Origin: Brevibacillus_C sp046036945
GTDB lineage: Bacteria; Bacillota; Bacilli; Brevibacillales; Brevibacillaceae
Length of the DNA stretch: 64,000 nt
Direction: 5' to 3'
Assembly: GCF_046036945.1 (NCBI RefSeq)
Contig: NZ_JBJQOQ010000019.1
Span: 1-64,000 of the forward strand
The translations under genes and the position numbers were made by a program. Of the stretch, positions 16,176-24,826 are shown one piece after another (positions within the stretch are counted from its first letter, which is position 1; each line of letters begins with the position of its first letter). The notes under the pieces are model-generated. The model saw only the letters and a program-made list of their open reading frames with translations, searched no databases and was not told the origin of the DNA.

Positions 16176-16940
16176 ATGAATATTTTGGTATTGATGAAGC
16201 AAACCTTCGATACGGAAGAAAAGATACTTATAAAAAACGGGCAAATCAGCGAAGACGGCGTGAAGTTCATTATCAATCCTTATGATGAGTACGCCATCGA
16301 GGAAGCAATAAAAATCAAAGAGGATACTGGTGCAGACGTAACCGTGCTGACAGTGGGTCCAGCTCGGGCAGAAAGTGCATTGCGCACCGCTTTGGCTATG
16401 GGAGCGGACAAAGGAATACTGGTGGAGCTAGAAGACCAGGAAGCCGATGAATTCGCCTTATCGAAGCTCATCACGGCGGCGATCAAAGAAAACGATTATG
16501 ATCTTATCCTTGGCGGAAACATGGCGGTGGATTCCGGATCCGGCCAGATCGCCATTCGCGTGGCTGAAGAACTGGGGCTGCCGCATGTGTCCACCATCAC
16601 CAAGCTCACGTTGGAAGGGAGCAAGGCTACGGTCGAACGCGATGTGGAAGGCGACGTAGAGGTGATCGAAATTCAGCTTCCTTTCCTCGCGACAGCCCAG
16701 CAAGGCTTGAATGAGCCGCGGTATCCTTCTCTTCCCGGGATCATGAAAGCGAAGAAAAAGCCGGTGGATCGTTTCACCTTCGGGGATCTCGCTGCATCGG
16801 TAGAAGCAAGTGCCCGCACGTACATCCGCGATCAGTATTTACCGCCAAAGAAACAGGCAGGGCGCGTTCTGGAAGGCGAAAAAGAAGCACAGGTGAGGGA
16901 GCTGGTGCAGCTGCTTCGTACGGAAGCAAAAGTGGTCTAA
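16176..16940 (+). CDS. etfB: Electron transfer flavoprotein beta subunit
   Basis: 254 residues. MNILVLMKQTFDTEEKI start, NPYDEYAIEEAIKIKE, GPARAESALRTALAMGADKG and the adenine-binding segment DSGSGQIAIRVAEELGLPHV are all ETF-beta signatures. AGTGAGGGGAAG precedes the ATG. EtfBA carries electrons from acyl-CoA dehydrogenase (21967 here) to a membrane acceptor. The gene stands directly before etfA in the same operon. Confidence 0.95.
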   Translation: MNILVLMKQTFDTEEKILIKNGQISEDGVKFIINPYDEYAIEEAIKIKEDTGADVTVLTVGPARAESALRTALAMGADKGILVELEDQEADEFALSKLITAAIKENDYDLILGGNMAVDSGSGQIAIRVAEELGLPHVSTITKLTLEGSKATVERDVEGDVEVIEIQLPFLATAQQGLNEPRYPSLPGIMKAKKKPVDRFTFGDLAASVEASARTYIRDQYLPPKKQAGRVLEGEKEAQVRELVQLLRTEAKVV

Positions 16941-16966
16941 ACAACAAGTGAGGAGAGCGAAGAAAA

Positions 16967-17932
16967 ATGGCGAAAAACGTATTGGTTTTGGCAGAAAGCA
17001 AGCAAGGAAAGCTGCGTAATGTATCCCTTGAAGCGCTGACGGTAGCCCAAAAGGTTGCGGATGGCGGGGAAATTGCGGCCGCTCTTTTTGGTGCAGGTGC
17101 TTCTGGTTTTGTGCAGGAAGTGAGCGAATACGGGGCAAGCAAAGTCTATGTGGCGGAAGAGGATGCACTCGCGGTGTACACCACAGATGCCTATACGCAA
17201 GCACTTTGCCAGCTTATTGAGGAGATACAAACAGACATAATCCTCCTGGGACACACAGCGATTGGCAAAGACGTAGCGCCAAGAGTAGCTGCGCGCTTGG
17301 GAAGCGGGCTGGTATCGGACTGCACGGGGGTAGCTCTCGAGGACGGCACACTCGTATTCGCGCGTCCGATTTATGCCGGTAGGGCGTTCCAAAAGAAGGT
17401 ATTTCAGCAGGGGAGAGTAATGGCTACGCTGCGAGCCAACAATTTCGAGACACAGACCATGCCGGTCCAAGCGGAGGTTGTTTACTTCCAGCCCGTACTC
17501 AAGGATCTCCGTACCGTCGTGAAAGAAATCGTCCGTAAAGCAACGAGCGGGGTAGACCTTAGCGAGGCGAAAGTAATCGTTTCCGGCGGCCGGGGCGTTA
17601 AGAGCAAAGAAGGATTTCATCCGCTTGAGGAATTGGCAGCAGTGCTGGGCGGTGCGGTTGGGGCTTCCCGTGGTGCCTGCGACGCCGATTACTGCGATTA
17701 CGCCCTGCAGATTGGACAGACTGGAAAAGTCGTCACGCCTGATCTATATATTGCCTGCGGCATTTCGGGAGCGATTCAGCATTTGGCAGGGATGTCCAAT
17801 TCCAAGATTATCGTGGCAATAAACAAAGACCCGGAAGCGCCGATTTTCCAAGTCGCGGACTACGGGATCGTAGGCGATTTGTTTGAAATCGTGCCTCTAT
17901 TGACAGAAGAATTCAAAAAAGTCCTCTCTTGA
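16967..17932 (+). CDS. etfA: Electron transfer flavoprotein alpha subunit
   Basis: 321 residues. The C-terminal FAD-binding domain is complete: GQTGKVVTPDLYIACGISG, HLAGMSNSKIIVAINKD and PIFQVADYGIVGD. A GAGGAG site precedes the ATG and 26 bases separate it from etfB. Together with EtfB it is the electron acceptor of the acyl-CoA dehydrogenase of the cluster and should pass electrons to the FadF-like iron-sulfur protein encoded next. Confidence 0.95.
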   Translation: MAKNVLVLAESKQGKLRNVSLEALTVAQKVADGGEIAAALFGAGASGFVQEVSEYGASKVYVAEEDALAVYTTDAYTQALCQLIEEIQTDIILLGHTAIGKDVAPRVAARLGSGLVSDCTGVALEDGTLVFARPIYAGRAFQKKVFQQGRVMATLRANNFETQTMPVQAEVVYFQPVLKDLRTVVKEIVRKATSGVDLSEAKVIVSGGRGVKSKEGFHPLEELAAVLGGAVGASRGACDADYCDYALQIGQTGKVVTPDLYIACGISGAIQHLAGMSNSKIIVAINKDPEAPIFQVADYGIVGDLFEIVPLLTEEFKKVLS

Positions 17933-17956
17933 TTCGAAGGGAACAGGCTGATCTCG

Positions 17957-17980
17957 ATCCCCTCTACGCTTAGAGGGGAT
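17957..17980 (+). other. Hairpin between etfA and the iron-sulfur oxidoreductase gene
   Basis: ATCCCCTCTA-CGCT-TAGAGGGGAT, a perfect 10-bp stem with a tetraloop and no T run. It could be an mRNA stability or processing element that sets different levels for EtfBA and the membrane protein. Confidence 0.5.
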
Positions 17981-18008
17981 ATACCATCATCAAAGGAGGA
18001 TAAACAGG

Positions 18009-19583
18009 ATGCTCGCGCTGTTTAATTTCCTTGCATTCCTCATCGTGACAGGATATGCAGTCTACTCATTTGCTCAGCTTGTTTACAGCCGTTATTTGTT
18101 TGTAAAGCTCGGAAAGAAAGCTGCGATTGAACGGAACCTGAAAGAACGCTTGTATGCGGTACTTGTAAATGTATTCGGCCAGAAAAAGCTGTTCAAAGAC
18201 AAAAAAAGCGGCTGGATGCACCTGATCTTGTTTTATGGCTTTATCATCATTCAAATCGGACTCATCGAGATCATCGTGAAGGGATTTCGGATCGGCTTCG
18301 AGTTCCCTATTGGTGAATCTCACAAATATTTCAGCTTCCTCCAGGAATGGACAACGTTTCTCATGCTGCTCGCGGTCATCTACGGATTTTACCGTCGCTA
18401 CATCGAAAAGCTGAAGCGTTTGCAGCTCAAGCGTGATGCCAAAGCTGCATTTGTGTACATAGCGCTTGCAACGCTCACCTTGTCGATCCTGCTGGTGCTA
18501 GGCTTTGAAACGGTGATGCTCGGGCATGAACCTGATCTGGTCCACGCTCCGTTCTCCGGAGTGATTGCTCTTCTGTTGGGGGGGATAGGAACAGCCGCAG
18601 GAAGCGTGCTTTTCTACGTATTTTGGTGGGTACACCTGCTGACGGTTCTGTCCTTCCTCGTGTTCGTACCTCAATCGAAGCAGGCGCATGAGCTATTTGC
18701 CGCTTTTAACGTATTCTTTAAAAAGACGGGGCCGGTTGGCAAGCTGAAAAAGATCGATTTCGAAGAGGAAGAGGCAGAAGAATACGGCGTTGGGAAAATC
18801 GAGGGCTTTACCCAGCAGCAGCTGATCGATCTGTACGCATGCGTGGAATGCGGTCGATGCACGAATATGTGTCCCGCAACGGGAACCGGGAAAACGCAGA
18901 AGATTGTCCAATCCTTCTCGAAAATCATGAACGTAGCGGGAATCCGTTTCGCCATCCTCGGCAATGAGGAGGGCAATTCCGGCGATATGGCACGCCGAAT
19001 GGGGAATGAATTTTTGTTCCAGCAGCTGTGCCAGGAAAATATCGCCAACTTCGAAGCCTATGGTGTGAAGAAGATCGTCACCATCGATCCTCATGCATAC
19101 AACACCTTCAAGCATGAATACCCGGAGTTCGGCCTGCAGGCAGAGGTCTACCATCACACGGAGCTCCTATGGAAGTGGATACAGGAGGGGCGAATCAAGC
19201 CGCAGAAGGAAGTGAAGGAAGCGGTCGCCTATCATGATTCCTGTTACCTCGGACGCTATAACAGCATTTACGACATTCCACGGCTGATCCTGTCCTCCAT
19301 CCCTGGGGTTGCTATTTTGGAGATGGAGCGCAAGTGGGAGGATTCGATGTGCTGTGGTGCTGGTGGAGGTCGGATGTGGATGGAAGAAACCCAAGGGAAA
19401 CGTATCAATATCGCACGGACGGAACAGGCACTCCTCTTAAACCCTACGCTGATTGGCAGCAATTGTCCGTATTGCTTGACCATGCTCACGGACGGGACGA
19501 AAGCAACAGAAGTGGAAGAGCAGGTGAAAACGATGGATATTGTCGAGATTGTCGAGATTGTCGAGCGTTCTTTGGCTGGATAA
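18009..19583 (+). CDS. FadF-like membrane iron-sulfur oxidoreductase (ETF:quinone type), internally shortened
   Basis: 524 residues with AAAGGAGG before the ATG. The N-terminal half (about 1-230) is membrane-embedded, NarI-like. A [4Fe-4S] motif CVECGRCTNMCPA follows at about 280. The C-terminal CCG domain is present (HDSCYLGRYN, SMCCGAGGGRMWMEE, NCPYCLTML). Relatives of about 700 residues have a second CxxCxxCxxxCP cluster and a first CCG domain between these parts; both are absent, with the join right after CPATGTGKT (near 18895). Known role: passing electrons from EtfAB to the quinone pool. An in-frame deletion of roughly 170 residues probably impairs this. A triple GTCGAGATT repeat near the 3' end gives IVEIVEIVE. 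Confidence 0.85.
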   Translation: MLALFNFLAFLIVTGYAVYSFAQLVYSRYLFVKLGKKAAIERNLKERLYAVLVNVFGQKKLFKDKKSGWMHLILFYGFIIIQIGLIEIIVKGFRIGFEFPIGESHKYFSFLQEWTTFLMLLAVIYGFYRRYIEKLKRLQLKRDAKAAFVYIALATLTLSILLVLGFETVMLGHEPDLVHAPFSGVIALLLGGIGTAAGSVLFYVFWWVHLLTVLSFLVFVPQSKQAHELFAAFNVFFKKTGPVGKLKKIDFEEEEAEEYGVGKIEGFTQQQLIDLYACVECGRCTNMCPATGTGKTQKIVQSFSKIMNVAGIRFAILGNEEGNSGDMARRMGNEFLFQQLCQENIANFEAYGVKKIVTIDPHAYNTFKHEYPEFGLQAEVYHHTELLWKWIQEGRIKPQKEVKEAVAYHDSCYLGRYNSIYDIPRLILSSIPGVAILEMERKWEDSMCCGAGGGRMWMEETQGKRINIARTEQALLLNPTLIGSNCPYCLTMLTDGTKATEVEEQVKTMDIVEIVEIVERSLAG

Positions 19584-19622
19584 TCCGGCTGATGCCATAC
19601 TTTACAGGAGGAGTGAATCCAT

Positions 19623-19799
19623 ATGGACGATCAAAATGTAATCGTCGAAATCACGGATCGAATCGAAAGTTTGATGGATGGCTATCGTGTTTCATCGCTG
19701 CGATCTGTCGTTTCAATTTTAAAACGAAAATTCTCGTGCACGATCAAGAAAATACGCTTTTTATCAGGGATTAACGTTGGCATGCTACTTGCTATATGA
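19623..19799 (+). CDS. Small ORF overlapping UAS 3 and sigma-54 promoter 3, doubtful
   Basis: ATG 19623 has an excellent AGGAGG seven bases upstream and opens a 58-codon frame (MDDQNVIVEITDRIESLMDG start) ending at TGA 19797-19799. No family is recognised. The frame runs through the enhancer and promoter of the next operon, so it may be the 5' remnant of a gene that once followed the FadF-like gene. Confidence 0.3.
   Translation: MDDQNVIVEITDRIESLMDGYRVSSLRSVVSILKRKFSCTIKKIRFLSGINVGMLLAI
19710..19725. promoter_or_regulatory. Putative enhancer (UAS) 3
   Basis: GTTTCA-ATTT-TAAAAC differs from UAS 1 by one base in the arms. It stands 53 bases before the promoter GG, one helical turn closer than the 63 bases at promoters 1 and 2. 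Confidence 0.6.
19777..19794 (+). promoter_or_regulatory. Sigma-54 promoter 3
   Basis: GTTGGCATGCTACTTGCTAT: GG at 19779-19780 and GC at 19791-19792, exactly 10 bases apart. The start point would be near 19803, which favours GTG 19831 rather than the earlier ATG 19777 or so as start of the following gene. Confidence 0.8.
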
Positions 19800-19830
19800 A
19801 AGAAATGAAAAGAGGAGAAAGGAGATCAGT

Positions 19831-21939
19831 GTGAGTAACCATTTGCGGTCTTTATTCGATCCAGACAGTATAGCGATCATCGGCTGTTCTCCCGATTCGA
19901 AAAAAATCGGAGGCAGACCCCTTGATTATTTACTTAAGTACGGCTACCAGGGAAAGATTTATCCTGTCAATCCGAACTACCAGGAAATCCGTGGTCTCAC
20001 CTGCTACGAAAGCATTACGGGCATCCAGGAAGACGTGGATTTGGTCGTAATTGCCCTGCCGCAAAAATTGGTGCTTTCCACCTTCCATGCGTGCATTGAA
20101 AAAAAGGTCAAGGCAGTCGTGATCTTTAGCGCAGGATTCTCAGAGGTCGGAGAGGCAGGCAAACGAGAGCAAGAGAAGCTGGCGAAGCTTGCAAAGGAAC
20201 ACAATATCAGGGTTCTAGGACCAAACTGCTTGGGTCTTTTCCATGTGAGCAAGGGAATGTATGCGACATTCTCCACCATCCTGGAGGAGGAAGCTCCGAT
20301 CCAAGGCGGCAAGATTGGCTTTGTCAGTCAGAGCGGGGCGTTTGGTTCCCACGTATTCACTTTGGCGCGTCAGCATCAGATCGGTTTCAGCCATTTTGTG
20401 GCGACCGGAAATGAAAGCGATGTCGATGTAGCCGATTGCATCAAGTATTTGGCGGAAGACGAGAATACGAACGTGATCGCCTGCTATCTCGAGGGAACGA
20501 CAGATGGGCAGAAATTGATCGAAGCCCTTCAGCTCGCCAAAGAGAAGAAGAAACCGATCGTGATCGTAAAGGTGGGAAAAACCGACGTAGGCATGAAAGC
20601 CGCCATGTCCCATACCGGTTCCATGGTCGGTTCGGATGCAGTCTACGACACGATATTCAAGCAATATGGCGTCTATCGTGCCCATACGATCAACGAGTTT
20701 ATCGATGTAGCGAAGGCATTTTCTGATTTGCCCGTTATGACTGGCAATCGAGTCGCGGTCTTCACGGTATCTGGCGGCGTAGGAATCATGCTTGCCGATC
20801 AAGTCATGGAAAACGGCTTGGCGCTGCCGGAAACACCAGAAGATGTCCAGGAGCGCTTGAAGGAAATCCTCCCCATTGCCGGAGTGAAAAATCCTTTGGA
20901 TACAACTGCGCAGGTTTCCTATATGCCCACTTTGTTAGAGGATTTTATGGACGGGGTACTAGGAAGCGGCGGGTACGATGCAGCGATTGTCTTTTTAGGT
21001 TTCTCAGGATTGAAAGCGGAGTCGTTGCCGACCAAGCTGCCTTCCCTGCTCAACATGAAAGAAAAGTTTCCGCACATCCCGCAAATTGTGGTAACCCTTC
21101 TTAATCCGACCTCTGAGAAAATGCTCAGCGATGCAGGATTGGTCGTCAATGAAGATCCAACGAGGGCCGTAAAGATGCTTGCTGCCCTTTATGATCTTGG
21201 AAGAGCAAAGGATCAAGCGCCGCAGCCATTTCAAAGCGAAGCAAAGAACGAAAGCATCAAAGCCCTATACTCCATCAGCGCGAATGAATTGACTGAGTAT
21301 ACAAGCAAACAAGTCCTAGGGAATTACGGGATTCCGGTGACAAAGGAAAAATTGGCACAGAGCGCAGACGAAGCCGCAGACTTCGCGGATCAGATCGGTT
21401 ATCCGGTTGTGCTGAAAGGCATGTCCCCGCAAATTTTGCACAAAACGGAAAAAGGGCTGGTTTTGCTTTACGTACAGAACCCGGACGAAGTGAGAGAAGG
21501 CTTCGCCAAGTTGAAGACAATCATTGAGGAAACAGACGATGCCACATTCGAAGGCGTTTTGGTCCAAGAAATGCAAACCGAGAAAGCGGTAGAGATGTTT
21601 GTCGGCTCCAAAAAGGATCCTGTTTTTGGCCAAATGGTTCTCGTCGGTCTAGGCGGAATCTACATCGAGGTCTTCCAGGATGTGGCCATGCGGAAAGCAC
21701 CCGTATCCGTGGAAACGGCGAGAGAAATGATCGAGGAACTGAAGTCCCGTGCCATCCTTCAGGCGTTTCGAGGGAACGCGGCTTTTGATGGAAACGCTTT
21801 ATGCGAGCTCGTATCCAATTTCAGCTATTTTATCGATACCCATCGCGATGAGCTGGAAGAGGTCGATCTCAATCCAGCGATGGTCCTTATGGAAGGGCGC
21901 GGCGTAAAGGTCGTCGACGCACTGATCAAGCTTATCTAA
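19831..21939 (+). CDS. Acyl-CoA synthetase, NDP-forming (ADP-forming acetate-CoA ligase family)
   Basis: 702 residues from GTG 19831, with AAAGGAGAT upstream. Order: CoA-binding Rossmann domain (LFDPDSIAIIGCS start, GRPLDYLLKYGYQGKIYPVNP), two succinyl-CoA-ligase-like domains (FVSQSGAFGSHVF; SHTGSMVGSDAVYD with the catalytic histidine), and a C-terminal ATP-grasp domain (GYPVVLKGMSP, VGLGGIYIEVFQDVAMRKAP, DLNPAMV). The family converts an acid, CoA and ATP to acyl-CoA, ADP and phosphate. It heads operon 3 and probably activates the acid formed or imported by this pathway. The substrate cannot be told from sequence. Confidence 0.93.
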   Translation: MSNHLRSLFDPDSIAIIGCSPDSKKIGGRPLDYLLKYGYQGKIYPVNPNYQEIRGLTCYESITGIQEDVDLVVIALPQKLVLSTFHACIEKKVKAVVIFSAGFSEVGEAGKREQEKLAKLAKEHNIRVLGPNCLGLFHVSKGMYATFSTILEEEAPIQGGKIGFVSQSGAFGSHVFTLARQHQIGFSHFVATGNESDVDVADCIKYLAEDENTNVIACYLEGTTDGQKLIEALQLAKEKKKPIVIVKVGKTDVGMKAAMSHTGSMVGSDAVYDTIFKQYGVYRAHTINEFIDVAKAFSDLPVMTGNRVAVFTVSGGVGIMLADQVMENGLALPETPEDVQERLKEILPIAGVKNPLDTTAQVSYMPTLLEDFMDGVLGSGGYDAAIVFLGFSGLKAESLPTKLPSLLNMKEKFPHIPQIVVTLLNPTSEKMLSDAGLVVNEDPTRAVKMLAALYDLGRAKDQAPQPFQSEAKNESIKALYSISANELTEYTSKQVLGNYGIPVTKEKLAQSADEAADFADQIGYPVVLKGMSPQILHKTEKGLVLLYVQNPDEVREGFAKLKTIIEETDDATFEGVLVQEMQTEKAVEMFVGSKKDPVFGQMVLVGLGGIYIEVFQDVAMRKAPVSVETAREMIEELKSRAILQAFRGNAAFDGNALCELVSNFSYFIDTHRDELEEVDLNPAMVLMEGRGVKVVDALIKLI

Positions 21940-21966
21940 ACCAATTCCATAACAGGAGGCACCCAT

Positions 21967-23202
21967 ATGAATTTTCATCCATCCGAAGACACCGTCCAAA
22001 TTATCAGCGGTCTTAGACAATTTATCGATAAAGTCGTTATCCCATTAGAAGAAGACAACGCAGATCTGCTTTACAACGAGCGGAACTACTATCTGGAAAA
22101 CGGGCGGCGTCACCCTCAGGTAGAGGAGCTGCGGAAAAAAGTGCGGATGGAGTCCGCAAAAGCTGGGTTTTACACCATGTTTGGCGCGGAAGAGCTCGGT
22201 GGAGAAGATCTTGGCCCGGTTACTGCCTTGCTGGTACAAGAGGCAATCGGAAAGTACTACTCCAATCGCAAGCTGATCGAAGCCATCGTGATTCCTTCCC
22301 CGTTTACAAACGGTTTGACTCCCGTCCTGAAAGGTCTGCGCCAGGAGTTGAAGGACGAATATATCGAGGGGATCCGTACAGGGGAAAAAACACTTTGCTT
22401 CGGTTTGACAGAGCCGGATGCAGGCTCTGACGTCTGGGGAATCAAAACAAAGGCTGTGAAGGACGGAAATGAATGGGTCATTAACGGCACGAAGCAATGG
22501 ATTACCAACTCTCCGTATGCGGATTACTGCATGCTGTTTGCCGTTACCAATCCAGAGCTGCAACAGAAGAGAAAAGGCGGTATCACCTGCTTTTTCGTGG
22601 ATACCAAGAGCAAGGGCTTCCACGTAGACTCCGTCATTCCGGTCATGGGTGAAATTGGTGGAGACGCTGGTATCATCAGTCTCGACAACCTTCGCGTGCC
22701 TGAAGAAAACATCATCGGTGAGCTGGATCACGGGTTTACCAAAGCGATGAACGGTATCAACAACGGCCGCCTCGGCATGAGTGGAAAATGCATCGGTATG
22801 GCGCAGTGGGCTTTGAAGCAGGCAGTGGACTATGCGAACATTCGTCAGACTTTTGGCAAAAAGATCGGTGAATACGAAACCATTCAAAACATGCTGGCTG
22901 AAAGTGCGATGGATATCTATGCCGCACGCAATATGGCCCTGCACTGCGCCTGGAAGATTGAAAATACGAATACCCAGCCAGTAAAAGAAATCTCCATGGT
23001 CAAGGCGTATTGCACGGAAATGATGGGGCGTGTCTTCGATAAAGCGATGCAAATCCACGGAGGAATGGGACTCTCCAACGAGCTGGGGCTGGAGGCAGGC
23101 TATCGATTGGCAAGAATCCTTCGCGTCCCGGACGGCACCTCTGAAATTCATCGTCGTACCATTGCCAGAAGTCTCTTAAAAGGCGATTTGAATTTCAGCT
23201 AA
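21967..23202 (+). CDS. Acyl-CoA dehydrogenase
   Basis: 411 residues; ACAGGAGGC precedes the ATG. FAD- and substrate-binding motifs LCFGLTEPDAGSDVWGIKTKA and QWITNSPYADY (given here as separate segments), GRLGMSGKCIGMAQ, and a C-terminus AMQIHGGMGLSNELGLEAGYR...RVPDGTSEIHRR. The position where medium-chain enzymes have the catalytic Glu before GTSEI is Asp here, as in some ACAD10/11-like groups. It introduces the 2,3-double bond and hands electrons to EtfBA (16176-17932). Confidence 0.93.
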   Translation: MNFHPSEDTVQIISGLRQFIDKVVIPLEEDNADLLYNERNYYLENGRRHPQVEELRKKVRMESAKAGFYTMFGAEELGGEDLGPVTALLVQEAIGKYYSNRKLIEAIVIPSPFTNGLTPVLKGLRQELKDEYIEGIRTGEKTLCFGLTEPDAGSDVWGIKTKAVKDGNEWVINGTKQWITNSPYADYCMLFAVTNPELQQKRKGGITCFFVDTKSKGFHVDSVIPVMGEIGGDAGIISLDNLRVPEENIIGELDHGFTKAMNGINNGRLGMSGKCIGMAQWALKQAVDYANIRQTFGKKIGEYETIQNMLAESAMDIYAARNMALHCAWKIENTNTQPVKEISMVKAYCTEMMGRVFDKAMQIHGGMGLSNELGLEAGYRLARILRVPDGTSEIHRRTIARSLLKGDLNFS

Positions 23203-23231
23203 CGCATTTGGAAAAAGGTGGGGAAATCGAA

Positions 23232-23983
23232 ATGTGCAGACTGCAGAACAAGGTTGCCATCGTTACTGGTGGAGCTTCCGGAATCGGGCGTTCCATCGTC
23301 AAGAGGTTCGTCGATGAGGGGGCAAAAGTCATTGCGATCGATATTCAAGAAGAGCTGTTGAAGAACACGGCTAAGGAAATCAATCAAAAGGTGAGCGGCT
23401 CCTGCATTCCGAAAACGTGCGACGTTACAATCGGTTCGCAAGTGACGGAAGTGATGGATGCGGCCTGGGAAGAGTTTGGGAATATCGAGATTTTGGTCAA
23501 CAATGCAGGTGGAGGCGGGATCACCTGTTGGAAATCACAGAGAAAATGTGGGACCAGGTCTTCGATTTGAACGCAAAAAGCGTGTTCCTCTTTTCCCAGG
23601 CGTTTATTCGGAAGCACATGGAGAGAGGTACCTACGGCAATATCGTCAATATGGCTTCACAGGCTGGCATCGTCCCCACCGAATCGATGAGACCGCACTA
23701 CAGTTCGTCCAAAGCAGCAGTGGTGGGGCTAACCAAGCATATGTCAAAGGAATTTGCCCCCAGTGGATTCAGGGTGAACGCAGTCGCACCAGGCTATTGC
23801 ATCAGCGGCGAGCGGCTCCAGAATGTCTGGAAGGATCGAGATGTCAAAACGGTGCTGAAAAATGTGCCGATGGGACGTACCTCAACTCCTGAAGAACAGG
23901 CTGCTGCCGTGACGTTCCTCTGCTCTGATGAAGCTTCTTACATAACGGGTGTCATACTGGATGTAACGGGTGGCGGATTCTAA
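23232..23983 (+). pseudogene. Short-chain dehydrogenase/reductase with one frameshift
   Basis: From ATG 23232: MCRLQNKVAIVTGGASGIGR gives the NAD loop TGGASGIG and EILVNNAGGGG the NNAG motif. Near 23512-23522, in a G-rich run, one base is missing; reading on in the next frame gives LLEITEKMWDQVFDLNAKSV, the catalytic YSSSK (HYSSSKAAVVGL) and a normal C-terminus (ITGVILDVTGGGF). One inserted base would restore a full-length protein of about 250 residues. Either a recent inactivating mutation or a sequencing error at a homopolymer. Confidence 0.88.
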
Positions 23984-24013
23984 CCAGAAAATCGTTATTG
24001 GAGGAGAGAAAAC

Positions 24014-24808
24014 ATGGAAAAGAAAACCGTATTGGTCGAAAGAAAAGGGCGAATTGCCTATGTAATCCTAAACCGTCCCGAGAAGCTGAATGCGTTGAAC
24101 AGTCAGCTGCTGCAGGAACTCGACAGCGAACTGTCAGACATCGAAAAAGATGATGAGATCAGCGTGGTGATTTTGAAAGGCAATGGACGCGCCTTTAGCG
24201 TGGGCTACGATGTCGGTAAATACTCGTATCCAACCGTGACACAAGATCGGGATAATCTGGAAGAGTTTACGCGAAGATGGCTCCGGGTCTGGGAATATCC
24301 AAAGCCTATCATTGCACAGGTTCAAGGCTATGCGCTCGCAGGAGGAACCCAGCTTTTGGCATCCTGCGACATCGTGGTCACGTCGGAGGATGCCGTGTTT
24401 GGCTTTCCGTCGCTGCCTCTCGGTGGCGGGTTTGTCGGTCTTTATTGGGGATGGCATGTAGGCTACCAGAGAGCCAAGCTACTGGATCTGACAGCAGGCA
24501 GCCGAATCAGCGGCAAAGAGGCAACCGAATACGGTTTTGCCGCTTGCTGCTTTTCCGCTGACGAGATCGAGGAAAAAACGCTTGAGATCGCTCGCAGGAT
24601 TGCGAAAACGCCCCTCGATATTTTGAAGCTGAAGAAGAAAGCACACAATCGCATCATGGAGCTGCAGGGCTTCCGAACAGGTGTCATGTACGGACCGGAG
24701 CAGGATGCCATCATTCATACAGCTGACGGAATCAAGCTGATGCGAAGCAAGATTGACGAGCTGGGTTTAAAAGCTGCGATTCAGTGGTTCAATGAACAAG
24801 AGGTGTAA
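24014..24808 (+). CDS. Enoyl-CoA hydratase/isomerase (crotonase) family protein
   Basis: 264 residues, GGAGGAG before the ATG. Crotonase fold motifs: LNRPEKLNALNSQLLQEL, oxyanion-hole segments GRAFSVGYDV and YALAGGTQLLASCDIVV. The glutamates that act as acid/base in true hydratases (QPEILIG and MEMVLTG regions of the rat enzyme) are not evident: the first region reads FPSLPLGGGFVG. So hydration may not be its reaction; isomerase, hydrolase or ring-opening roles are possible. It lies between two SDR genes in operon 3. Confidence 0.85.
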   Translation: MEKKTVLVERKGRIAYVILNRPEKLNALNSQLLQELDSELSDIEKDDEISVVILKGNGRAFSVGYDVGKYSYPTVTQDRDNLEEFTRRWLRVWEYPKPIIAQVQGYALAGGTQLLASCDIVVTSEDAVFGFPSLPLGGGFVGLYWGWHVGYQRAKLLDLTAGSRISGKEATEYGFAACCFSADEIEEKTLEIARRIAKTPLDILKLKKKAHNRIMELQGFRTGVMYGPEQDAIIHTADGIKLMRSKIDELGLKAAIQWFNEQEV

Positions 24809-24826
24809 ACGATTGGAGGGCTGGTA

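Noticed and set aside
19530..19570. Triple GTCGAGATT repeat as a phase-variation tract
   Set aside because: The unit is nine bases, so changes would stay in frame; it only adds IVE residues at the C-terminus.
22045..23151. A 368-codon minus-strand frame
   Set aside because: It lies wholly opposite the acyl-CoA dehydrogenase gene, has no ribosome binding site and an unprotein-like composition; it is a codon-bias shadow.
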